From Streptomyces sp. SID13726 (GTDB lineage: Bacteria > Actinomycetota > Actinomycetes > Streptomycetales > Streptomycetaceae): a stretch of DNA of 64,000 bases. This document shows, one piece after another, positions 15,654 through 22,850 of this stretch (positions are counted from its first letter, which is position 1; each line of letters starts with the position of its first letter). The notes under the pieces were generated by a model, which searched no databases, was not told where the DNA came from, and saw only the letters and a list, made by a program, of their open reading frames with translations. The position numbers were made by a program, and so were the translations under genes. Location: contig NZ_JAAGLY010000019.1 in NCBI RefSeq assembly GCF_010548375.1, forward strand, positions 62,001-126,000. Reading direction: 5' to 3'.

Positions 15654-15709
15654 GGTTCCCTAGGGTTCCCTGCGGTGTCAAGCGGTAAGCTAGGGAACCT
15701 CAGGGAACC
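15654..15709. promoter_or_regulatory. Symmetric operator array for the GntR regulator
   Basis: GGTTCCCT at 15654 and 15664, then the complement AGGGAACC at 15692 and 15702. Each pair is spaced 10 bp, one helical turn, and the two pairs are mirror images about a 20-base centre that includes TAAGCT, a possible -10. The array ends 20 bases before the regulator start, so autoregulation by a GntR dimer or tetramer is likely. Confidence 0.7.
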
Positions 15710-15729
15710 AACGCGAAGGGGCAGCAGAA

Positions 15730-16488
15730 ATGGCTGGTCAGGCCGACAATCGGGCGCCGTACGCGAGGATTGCCGCGCACTACGCGGAGCTGATCACGTC
15801 CGGCCAGCTACCGCCGGGGATGCTTCTGCCGAGCATCAAGAACCTGTCGGAAGAGTGGAGCGTGAGCACGGCCACGGCAGAGAAGGCGCTGCGCAAGCTG
15901 CGCAACGAGGGCATGGTTCGGGGCATCCATGGGATCGGAACGGAAGTCCTGGATCAGCCGGGCCCGATGTCGTCTGGATCTCAGCGTCAGGACCGGGGCC
16001 GCCGCACTGGATCAAGTTGGGGGTCCGGCGAACGGTCCGACTCACACAAAGCCGACGTGGTCCCTGCGCCTCAGGAAGTGGCGCAAGCTCTCGGCATCGA
16101 GCCTCGCTCCGACGTGATTCGTCGGAGTCGTGTGTACCGGGACAGGCACGGCATCGTGGCACACAGCACGTCCTGGATCCCCGCTCGATACGGGAAGCTG
16201 ATCCCGCAGTTGACAGAGAGCCAACGTTTGACCGGGGGAACCTCACTCCAGCTCATCGCCGCGGCAACCGGCCTCCCGATCAGTCATCGAATCGACACCG
16301 CGTCAGCGCGCCTGCTCACGACGGAAGACACCCAACACTTGGAATTGGACCCGGAGAACCCATCTGCGGAACCCGTCGTCGTGATGACCGCGAAGTTCAT
16401 CGACAGCGAGAACAACGTCGTGGAATACGGCGTTGACCTAGGCGGCCCTGGTCGCACCTGGCGGACAGAATCGGAGGTTTCCCCGTGA
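15730..16488 (+). CDS. GntR-family repressor with UTRA domain (KorSA-like)
   Basis: 252 residues; ATG 15730 follows AAGGGGCAGCAGAA. Winged-helix GntR domain at about 5-75 (YARIAAHYAELITSG, LPSIKNLSEEW, STATAEKALRKL), a flexible Ser/Gly/Arg linker (78-105) and a UTRA ligand domain about 110-245. In pSAM2 the GntR protein KorSA keeps the element integrated by repressing the activator and replication genes; the same role is inferred here. The perfect mirrored GGTTCCCT array just upstream is its likely operator. Its stop overlaps the next gene in GTGA. The natural ligand of the UTRA domain is unknown. Confidence 0.88.
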   Translation: MAGQADNRAPYARIAAHYAELITSGQLPPGMLLPSIKNLSEEWSVSTATAEKALRKLRNEGMVRGIHGIGTEVLDQPGPMSSGSQRQDRGRRTGSSWGSGERSDSHKADVVPAPQEVAQALGIEPRSDVIRRSRVYRDRHGIVAHSTSWIPARYGKLIPQLTESQRLTGGTSLQLIAAATGLPISHRIDTASARLLTTEDTQHLELDPENPSAEPVVVMTAKFIDSENNVVEYGVDLGGPGRTWRTESEVSP

Positions 16489-17162
16489 CCACCTTGGACG
16501 ACACGCTCTTGAGCGTGCTGGAGGATCGGATGGATGCTCTACTCACTGCCCGTCGTACCGGCACGCTCACACCCGAAGCCGAAGTCGAAATCTCTGCAAT
16601 CTCCCAGACCCTCGCGAGACCGATGACCACACGTTCGCCGTTCTGCGTCCTCATGGCCGGACTCCCCGGCTCCGGCAAGACCACGCTGTCCCGAGTCCTC
16701 ACCGATCGCGGGTTCGTGCGCCTGTGCCCGGATGAGGAGATGTATCGCAGGCACGGCGTGTACGGGGTGGACTTCCCACGAGGCTCGTTCCCCACCCTCG
16801 AACGCCCGGTCCTTGAGGACGTGGCGGTCGAGCTAGGCGAACTGCTTCAGGCGGGGCGGGACGTCGTAGTCGATCACGGCTTCTGGACTCCCGAGGACCG
16901 TGCCCGGTGGCGCACCATCGCGATAGATGCCGGCGCCACCCCGCTCCTGGTCTACCTCGAAGCGAGCCATGCCGAACTCTGGTCAAGGATCAACAAGCGC
17001 AACGAAGACCATGTGCATGATCCGAACTCGATCTACTTCTCGGAGAGTGACTTGCGGCGGTATCGCACTCGCTTCGTACCGCCTGAGTCGAACGAACCGC
17101 ACGTCGTCTTCGACGGTAATTCTGCGGCTGTGATTACGGCTCTGGAAGAGGCCTGCGAGTAG
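16485..17162 (+). CDS. P-loop kinase/ATPase (AAA_33 / zeta-like) coupled to the regulator
   Basis: 225 residues from GTG 16485, overlapping the regulator stop (GTGA). An N-terminal helical region (1-50) precedes a kinase-type P loop, GLPGSGKTT (59-67), then a Walker B-like DVVVDHGFW (about 125-133) and a lid-like stretch around ELWSRINKRNEDH. This is the chloramphenicol phosphotransferase / polynucleotide kinase / zeta-toxin type of small-molecule or nucleic-acid kinase. In pSAM2 the regulator operon leads to the NUDIX immunity gene pif; here a kinase stands in that place. Substrate unknown; toxin, immunity or nucleotide-signal roles are all possible. Confidence 0.8.
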   Translation: MTTLDDTLLSVLEDRMDALLTARRTGTLTPEAEVEISAISQTLARPMTTRSPFCVLMAGLPGSGKTTLSRVLTDRGFVRLCPDEEMYRRHGVYGVDFPRGSFPTLERPVLEDVAVELGELLQAGRDVVVDHGFWTPEDRARWRTIAIDAGATPLLVYLEASHAELWSRINKRNEDHVHDPNSIYFSESDLRRYRTRFVPPESNEPHVVFDGNSAAVITALEEACE

Positions 17163-17274
17163 GCCTCTCCTTCGCTATGATTTCTCCCGGCGACAGAGCC
17201 TCCCGGAGGAGAACACCTTTGGCAGATCAGCAAAAACGTCAGCCGTCGGGCTCGTGCGTCGGTAAGGTGCAGAC

Positions 17275-18078
17275 GTGACAATGCAGGAGATGACCGATAT
17301 AGCCGTTGGTGGCGGCACGCTGTTCTTGGCCATTACCACCGCCTGGCTCGCACGCCGAACGAAGCAGGCCGTCGATGAAGCTGCCGAGACCCGGCAGCTT
17401 TCCTTGACTGTCGCTGTGGACGCTGTCCGTTCACGACTCGATCAAAGTGCCCCAACGGTAGAAGTGGAGCTAGAGGAAATTGATTGGCCTCCATCCGCAG
17501 ATGAGAGAAACCCAGCTGGATATTTCTACAGGCCAGTCGATGCGACGAGACATAAATTCTCATTGGGTCCCATCCAGGATCTCGCACTCGTGGCACATCT
17601 AGTGATACGGAATCGAAGCGACCAGGCTGTTCGTGTTGAATGCGAGGGTGATTTCTTCGACCTAAATGCACCCTTCCCTAGTCGTGCACCCTTTCGCATT
17701 GACCCTGGCTCAAAAATCGACCTCACGGTTCAGAGGGCAATGTCGATTGCCCAGTGGGGGGCACTGTGGGGTGAATCGAAGGAGGTCGATACGGGTGATT
17801 TTTTGCGCATCCACATTGACGACATGCGGGAGAATGGAGTGACGGACAGTTGGACGTTGCACCTCCACGGCACCCCAGTTAGAAGGGGAAACCCCGATGG
17901 TTGGCGTCTTGCCGAGACGAAAGATGCTGCCCGACTGGCTTTTCGGCTCGACCCCGGTGTGCGGACGTACTTCCTGTCACGAACTAGGGATGAGCGACTG
18001 CCTGTGATCGATGCGAGTCAATACGCTCGTGAAGAGCCAGTGCCCTGGTACAAGCGAGCGCGACGGGTGAGAACCTGA
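17275..18078 (+). CDS. Unrecognised low-GC cargo protein with N-terminal membrane helix
   Basis: 267 residues from GTG 17275 (AAGGTGCAGAC upstream; ATG 17281 is an alternative). A hydrophobic segment at about 10-26 (IAVGGGTLFLAITTAWLA) is followed by a helix (RRTKQAVDEAAETRQL) and a large soluble domain, probably beta-rich, with ALVAHLVIRNRSDQAVRVE and SWTLHLHGTPVRRG. No motif or family recognised. From about 17450 to 17830 the base composition falls near 50-55% GC, far below its neighbours, and rare AT-rich codons appear, so it is a recent acquisition. It sits at the right end of the AICE, the usual cargo position. Confidence 0.7.
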   Translation: MTMQEMTDIAVGGGTLFLAITTAWLARRTKQAVDEAAETRQLSLTVAVDAVRSRLDQSAPTVEVELEEIDWPPSADERNPAGYFYRPVDATRHKFSLGPIQDLALVAHLVIRNRSDQAVRVECEGDFFDLNAPFPSRAPFRIDPGSKIDLTVQRAMSIAQWGALWGESKEVDTGDFLRIHIDDMRENGVTDSWTLHLHGTPVRRGNPDGWRLAETKDAARLAFRLDPGVRTYFLSRTRDERLPVIDASQYAREEPVPWYKRARRVRT

Positions 18079-18171
18079 ACACCCCCGTTGCAGGATCGCA
18101 ATGACGTGGGTCAGTCGGGGCCGTCCCCTCTGTAAAACTGCCGACATGTAACGGGACCCAATCGCACGTGG

Positions 18172-18189
18172 AGGGCACAGTGAGGGCAC
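18172..18189 (+). repeat. Right integrase arm-type site pair
   Basis: AGGGCAC at 18172-18178 and 18183-18189, 11 bp apart, the same pair and orientation as at 4494-4511. It lies about 100 bases inside the right core. Confidence 0.6.
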
Positions 18190-18282
18190 AACGGCTTCGC
18201 GCGGGTTCAACGACAGCCAACGCCAGCAAACGCCGTTTTGCCTGTTCAGCGGCTTAGCTTGACAGTCTCGGCAGACAGTGCA

Positions 18283-18320
18283 GAGAGGGGCGGCACCCCC
18301 GCACAGGGTGCCGCCCTCTC
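18283..18320. terminator. Hairpin containing the right attachment core, second terminator behind ppdK
   Basis: GAGAGGGGCGGCACCC pairs with GGGTGCCGCCCTCTC around the 7-base loop CCGCACA, giving a 15-bp stem with one bulged G. It lies 80 bases beyond the ppdK stop. The left arm up to the core comes from the element and the right arm from the chromosome; without the element the stem would be perfect. Confidence 0.75.
18288..18310 (+). repeat. Right attachment-site core (attR side)
   Basis: Direct-repeat copy 2, identical over 23 bp to 4424-4446. It spans one arm, the loop and part of the other arm of the hairpin at 18283-18320. No tRNA gene is present at either core. Confidence 0.85.
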
Positions 18321-18328
18321 TTCGTGAT

Positions 18329-18378
18329 CCGGAGCCGCCGCCCATCGGTTGAGGGTCGGGGACGGGCGGCGGCTCCGG
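18329..18378 (-). terminator. ppdK terminator hairpin
   Basis: Perfect 15-bp stem CCGGAGCCGCCGCCC / GGGCGGCGGCTCCGG with a 20-base loop, 23 bases beyond the ppdK stop. Together with 18283-18320 it forms two tandem hairpins. Confidence 0.75.
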
Positions 18379-18400
18379 GGTTTCGGGGACCGTCGGCGGA

Positions 18401-21121
18401 CTACCGGTGGTCGCTGCCGTCCGCCGTGATCGCCGCGCGGCCGGCCTCCAGGCGGGCCACCGGGATGCGGAACGGGGAGCAGGAGACGTAGTCCAGACCC
18501 ACCTCGTGGAAGAAGTGGACCGACTCCGGGTCGCCGCCGTGCTCACCGCAGACGCCGAGCTTGAGGTCGGGGCGGGTCTTGCGGCCCGCCTCCGCGGCCA
18601 GCTTGACCAGGGAGCCGACGCCGTCCTTGTCGATCGTCTCGAACGGGCTGACCCCGAAGATGCCCTTCTCCAGGTACGCCGTGAAGAAGGAGGCCTCCAC
18701 GTCGTCGCGGCTGAAGCCCCACACCGTCTGGGTCAGGTCGTTCGTGCCGAAGCTGAAGAACTCGGCCGCCTCCGCGATCTGACCGGCCGTCAGCGCGGCG
18801 CGCGGCAGCTCGATCATCGTGCCGATCGACAGCTTCAGGTTCACTCCGGTCGCCGCCTCGACCTCCGCGACGACCTGGTCGGCCTCCTCGCGGACGATCT
18901 CCAGCTCCTGGACCGTGCCGACGAGCGGGATCATGATCTCGGCGCGCGGGTCGCCCTTGGCGTTCTTGCGCTCGGCCGCGGCCTCGGCGATCGCGCGGAC
19001 CTGCATGGTGAACAGGCCCGGGATCACCAGACCGAGGCGCACCCCGCGCAGGCCCAGCATCGGGTTCTGCTCGTGCAGGCGGTGCACGGCCTGGAGCAGC
19101 CGGAGTTCGTTCTCGTGCGGCTCCTGGCGGGACTCGGCGAGGGCGACGCGTACCGACAACTCGGTGATGTCCGGCAGGAACTCGTGCAGCGGCGGGTCCA
19201 ACAGCCGGATGGTGACCGGCAGTCCGTCCATCGCGGAGAACAGCTCGACGAAGTCCTGCTTCTGGAGCGGGAGCAGCGCCTTCAGCGACTCCTCGCGCTC
19301 GGTCTCCGTGTCGGCGAGGATCAGCCTCTCGACCAGTTCCCGGCGGTCGCCGAGGAACATGTGCTCCGTACGGCACAGGCCGATGCCCTGCGCGCCGAAG
19401 CGACGGGCGCGCAGCGCGTCCTCGGCGTTGTCCGCGTTGGCCCGCACCCGCAGCCGGCGCTTGCGGTCGGCGAACGCCATGATCCGGTGCACGGCCTCGA
19501 CCAGCTCGTCGGCGTCCTGGGCACCGGCGTGCATCCGGCCCTCGAAGTACTCGACGACGGGAGAGGGCACGACCGGGACCTCACCGAGGTACACCTTGCC
19601 GCTGGAGCCGTCGATGGAGATGAGGTCGCCCTCCTCCACCACATGCCCGCCCGGCACCGTCATCCGGCGCCGCTTGGTGTCGACCTCCAGCTCCTCGGCG
19701 CCGCAGACACAGGTCTTGCCCATGCCGCGCGCGACGACGGCCGCGTGTGAGGTCTTGCCGCCGCGCGAGGTGAGGATGCCCTCGGCCGCGATCATGCCGT
19801 CGAGGTCGTCCGGGTTGGTCTCCCGGCGGACCAGGATGACCTTCTCGCCCGAACGCGACCACTTCACGGCGGTGTACGAGTCGAAGACCGCCTTGCCGAC
19901 GGCCGCACCCGGCGAGGCCGCGATGCCCCGGCCGACCTGCGCGACCTTCGCCTCCTCGTCGAAGCGCGGGAACATCAGCTGGGCGAGCTGCGCGCCGGTG
20001 ACGCGCTGGAGCGCCTCGGCCTCGTCGATCAGGCCCTGGTCCACCAGCTGGGTCGCGATCCGGAAGGCCGCGCCCGCCGTGCGCTTGCCGACCCGGGTCT
20101 GGAGCATCCACAGCTGACCGCGCTCGATGGTGAACTCGATGTCGCAGAGGTCCTTGTAGTGGTTCTCCAGCGTCTCCATGATCTGCATCAGCTCGTCGTA
20201 CGACTTCTTGTCGATCTGCTCCAGCTCCGCGAGCGGCACGGTGTTGCGGATACCGGCGACGACGTCCTCGCCCTGGGCGTTCTGGAGGTAGTCGCCGTAG
20301 ACGCCCTGGTGGCCGGAGGCGGGGTCGCGGGTGAAGGCGACACCCGTGCCGGAGTCGGGGCCGAGGTTGCCGAAGACCATCGAGCAGACGTTGACCGCGG
20401 TGCCGAGGTCGCCGGGGATGCGCTCCTGGCGGCGGTAGAGCTTGGCGCGGTCGGTGTTCCAGGAGTCGAAGACCGCGTGGATGGCGAGGTCCATCTGCTC
20501 GCGCGCGTCCTGCGGGAAGTCCCGGCCGGCTTCCTTCTTGACGATCTTCTTGAAGGCGGTGACCAGCTTCTTGAGGTCGGCGGCCTCCAGGTCGGTGTCG
20601 ACCGTGACCTTCTTGGCCTCCTTGGCCTTGTCGAGGGCCTCCTCGAAGAGGTCGCCGTCGACGCCGAGGACGGTCTTGCCGAACATCTGGATGAGGCGCC
20701 GGTAGGAGTCCCAGGCGAAGCGGTCGTCGCCGGCCTGCTTGGCGAGCCCCTGCACCGACTTGTCGGAGAGGCCGATGTTCAGGACCGTGTCCATCATCCC
20801 GGGCATGGAGAACTTCGCGCCGGAGCGGACCGAGACGAGCAGCGGGTCGTCGGCCTGGCCGAGCTTCTTGCCCATGCGCTGCTCCAGCGCGTCGAGGTGC
20901 GCACTCACCTCGTCACGCAGTGCCGCGGGTTCGTCGCCACTGTCGAGGTAGACCTTGCAGGCTTCGGTCGTGATGGTGAAGCCAGGGGGAACGGGGAGTC
21001 CCAGGTTGGTCATCTCGGCGAGGTTGGCGCCCTTGCCACCCAGGAGGTCCTTGAGGTCCTTGTTTCCCTCGGTGAAGTCGTAAACGAACTTCGCTACGTG
21101 GGGATCTTTGTTTTCCGACAC
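18401..21121 (-). CDS. ppdK: Pyruvate, phosphate dikinase
   Basis: Interconverts pyruvate, ATP and phosphate with phosphoenolpyruvate, AMP and diphosphate in the cytosol. GTG 21121 (GAGGGAGTCGAGACC upstream) gives 906 residues beginning SENKDPHVAKFVYDF, the normal length; a longer reading of 51 residues has no support. ATP-grasp domain at the N-terminus (GGKGANLAEMTNLGLPVPPGF region), central swivelling domain with the phospho-His in GGKTSHAAVVARGMGK, C-terminal TIM barrel with catalytic Cys in LGVCGEHGGDP. Monocistronic, followed by two tandem hairpins, the second of which is the insertion site of the AICE. The long upstream gap (21122-21527) should hold its promoter. Confidence 0.97.
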   Translation of the reverse strand: MSENKDPHVAKFVYDFTEGNKDLKDLLGGKGANLAEMTNLGLPVPPGFTITTEACKVYLDSGDEPAALRDEVSAHLDALEQRMGKKLGQADDPLLVSVRSGAKFSMPGMMDTVLNIGLSDKSVQGLAKQAGDDRFAWDSYRRLIQMFGKTVLGVDGDLFEEALDKAKEAKKVTVDTDLEAADLKKLVTAFKKIVKKEAGRDFPQDAREQMDLAIHAVFDSWNTDRAKLYRRQERIPGDLGTAVNVCSMVFGNLGPDSGTGVAFTRDPASGHQGVYGDYLQNAQGEDVVAGIRNTVPLAELEQIDKKSYDELMQIMETLENHYKDLCDIEFTIERGQLWMLQTRVGKRTAGAAFRIATQLVDQGLIDEAEALQRVTGAQLAQLMFPRFDEEAKVAQVGRGIAASPGAAVGKAVFDSYTAVKWSRSGEKVILVRRETNPDDLDGMIAAEGILTSRGGKTSHAAVVARGMGKTCVCGAEELEVDTKRRRMTVPGGHVVEEGDLISIDGSSGKVYLGEVPVVPSPVVEYFEGRMHAGAQDADELVEAVHRIMAFADRKRRLRVRANADNAEDALRARRFGAQGIGLCRTEHMFLGDRRELVERLILADTETEREESLKALLPLQKQDFVELFSAMDGLPVTIRLLDPPLHEFLPDITELSVRVALAESRQEPHENELRLLQAVHRLHEQNPMLGLRGVRLGLVIPGLFTMQVRAIAEAAAERKNAKGDPRAEIMIPLVGTVQELEIVREEADQVVAEVEAATGVNLKLSIGTMIELPRAALTAGQIAEAAEFFSFGTNDLTQTVWGFSRDDVEASFFTAYLEKGIFGVSPFETIDKDGVGSLVKLAAEAGRKTRPDLKLGVCGEHGGDPESVHFFHEVGLDYVSCSPFRIPVARLEAGRAAITADGSDHR

Positions 21122-21527
21122 GGTCTCGACTCCCTCGAGGACGCGGTGGCTGCCCTGACGGCCAGGAACATACCCAGATCGAAGGCGTCTGGGTACGTCT
21201 ACTCGGGCGTCATGTGCCCGTAACCGGCCGTCCGCCAGTGGATCGAAAGTCAAAGCTTGGCAAGCGACAGCCACCGAGTGTTTTCACTTCTTGAACACAT
21301 GAGCGCTCACCCACCCCTCATTCCGCTCAGATGAGCGCCCCACTGCCACATCTGATTTCGATCGATGAACGATCAAGGGGTGGCACTCAGTGCCACCCCT
21401 TGGAGAAGTGCAGTCACCCAAGATCCGCTCATCTGAGCTTGACCCTTATCAAGCGTGGCGAGAATCACGCTGCCACAGCGGCCCGGATTTCACCATGCGG
21501 ACGCGTCCCGGGACGGAAACACGGACG
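21122..21527. promoter_or_regulatory. ppdK upstream region with TGAGC palindromes
   Basis: About 400 bases without a gene. It contains three related palindromes: TGAGCGCTCA (21300-21309), CGCTCA-GA-TGAGCG (21324-21337) and GCTCA-TC-TGAGC (21427-21438), which look like binding sites for one dimeric regulator. The terminator of the ROK gene (21375-21401) lies between them. Confidence 0.45.
21375..21401 (-). terminator. Hairpin behind the ROK gene
   Basis: AAGGGGTGGCACT and AGTGCCACCCCTT form a perfect 13-bp stem around a single base, in the gap downstream of the ROK regulator on the minus strand. Confidence 0.65.
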
Positions 21528-22730
21528 TCATACGCCCATCGCCAGCAGCCGTTCCTCGACCCGCTCGGGCGCGTACAGGTGCTCCACCACCAGCGCCCCC
21601 GCGCCGACCAGCCCGGCCCGCTCCCCGAGCCGCGAGGTCACGACCTCCAGGCGGGCGGTGGAACGCGGCAGCGCCCGCTGGTACAGCAGCTCCCGGACCC
21701 CGGTGAGGAAGGGGGTTCCGGCCAAATCCCCGGCGATCATCAGAACGCCCGGGTTCAGCAGGGTCACGACCGTCGCCAGTACGTCCCCGACCTGCCGCCC
21801 GGCCTCACGCGCGAGCGCCGCCGCCTCCGGGTGCCCGGACGCCAGCAGGTCCCGCACATCCGAGCCGGAGGCCGCCGGCACCCCGGTCGCGGCCAGCCGC
21901 CGGGCCACGGCACCGCCGCTCGCGACGGCGGCGAGACAGCCGTAGGACCCGCACCGGCACAGCGCCTCCGACCCGGCCGGCACCCGGATGTGCCCGAGGT
22001 CCCCGGCGCCCCCGTCGATGCCCCGGTAGATCGAGCCGTCGACCACGACCCCGGCGCCGATGCCCGTGGAGACCTTGACCAGGACGAAGGCCGCGCAGTC
22101 GGGGTGGGCGGCGCGCTGTTCGCCGTACGCCATGAGGTTGGCGTCGTTGTCGACGAGCACGGGGACCGGCGCGGCCCCGGTGTGCTCGGTGAAGGATCTG
22201 GCGAGGCGCGCTCTTATGTCGTAGCCGTCCCAGCCCGGCATGATCGGTGGCTGGACCACTCGGCCACTTTCCGTGTCGACCGGGCCCGGTACGGCGAGGC
22301 CGATGCCGCAGACCTCCACCGCGCGGTGACCGGCCTTCTCCAGCAGTTCGGCGAACCAGCGACCCAGTTCGCCGAGCACCGCGTCCGGGCCGTCCTCGAC
22401 GACCAGGGTGCCGCTGTGCTCGGCGAGGATCTCGCCGGTCAGGGAGAGCACGGCCGCGCGGGCGTGCCGGGTCTCCAGATCGGCGGCGAGGACGACGGCA
22501 TGGGCGTCGTCGAACTCCAGGGTGATCGAGGGGCGGCCGCCGAGCGGGGAGTCCACCGGCCCGCCGGCGCCCTCGCGCAGCCAGCCCGCGCGGAAGAGCC
22601 GTTCCAGGCGCTGGCCGACGGTCGCCCGGGACAGCCCGGTGGCCTGCTGGAGGGCCCCGCGCGTGACGGCTCGTCCGCTGCGGACCAGTTCGAGCAGATC
22701 TCCGGCGCCGGTCTGACTCCGTCCAGCCAT
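21528..22730 (-). CDS. ROK-family transcriptional regulator
   Basis: 400 residues. ATG 22730 is chosen (AAGGGGG with 5-base spacing); a GTG two codons earlier abuts the ribosome site. N-terminal winged helix about 10-65 (GALQQATGLSRATVGQRLERL), then a sugar-kinase-like ROK domain with DxExxxxxA-type ATP/phosphate loops (VLAADLETRHA), VDNDANLMAYGE and the zinc cluster GHIRVP...CRCGSYGCLAA. ROK regulators sense sugars. The gene is divergent from a two-gene glycosidase operon across a 120-base AT-rich gap, so it most likely represses that operon. A further target is not evident. Confidence 0.92.
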   Translation of the reverse strand: MAGRSQTGAGDLLELVRSGRAVTRGALQQATGLSRATVGQRLERLFRAGWLREGAGGPVDSPLGGRPSITLEFDDAHAVVLAADLETRHARAAVLSLTGEILAEHSGTLVVEDGPDAVLGELGRWFAELLEKAGHRAVEVCGIGLAVPGPVDTESGRVVQPPIMPGWDGYDIRARLARSFTEHTGAAPVPVLVDNDANLMAYGEQRAAHPDCAAFVLVKVSTGIGAGVVVDGSIYRGIDGGAGDLGHIRVPAGSEALCRCGSYGCLAAVASGGAVARRLAATGVPAASGSDVRDLLASGHPEAAALAREAGRQVGDVLATVVTLLNPGVLMIAGDLAGTPFLTGVRELLYQRALPRSTARLEVVTSRLGERAGLVGAGALVVEHLYAPERVEERLLAMGV

Positions 22731-22850
22731 GCGCACCCCCTTGTGTTTCTCAACTCTGCATTACATATTGAGTTTTGCGTGTTAAATAGACGTAACTCTA
22801 CGGTAGTCCTGGCCGAACCGGTCAGCCGCACGTCTTTCGGGGAGCCCCGA
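22731..22850. promoter_or_regulatory. Divergent promoter between ROK regulator and glycosidase operon
   Basis: An unusually AT-rich 60 bases (22741-22800). CTCAA and TTGAG arms around 14 bases (about 22750-22773) form an inverted repeat, and TTACAT-N16-TAAATA is a possible plus-strand promoter. Probable ROK operator. Confidence 0.5.

Larger units (their letters stand above)
14956..15729. other. Divergent control region of the AICE, no gene seen
   Basis: 774 bases without a convincing gene, between the divergent replication/transfer operon and the GntR regulator. It holds a strong hairpin (14993-15022), an AT-richer island at about 15505-15535 (TTGAATCTCTATTGAATTC) that could contain promoters, and the symmetric operator array at 15654-15709. 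Reading frames here have no ribosome sites or conserved features. An untranslated RNA cannot be excluded. Confidence 0.5.
4424..18310. mobile_element. Integrated AICE (integrative and conjugative element), about 13.9 kb
   Basis: Complete actinomycete integrative and conjugative element. The gene order int, xis, DUF3631, zinc protein, primase-polymerase, two small proteins, FtsK/TraB, transfer and membrane proteins, RRQ zinc protein, DUF2637, DUF6303-like, DUF6284-like, then divergent GntR regulator, kinase and cargo is that of pSAM2-type elements with a RepPP (primase-polymerase) replicase. It is bounded by a 23-bp perfect direct repeat (4424-4446 and 18288-18310). Flanking genes outside are chromosomal. 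All core genes look intact, so it may still excise and transfer. The NUDIX immunity gene pif of pSAM2 was not seen; a P-loop kinase occupies the place after the regulator. Confidence 0.93.
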
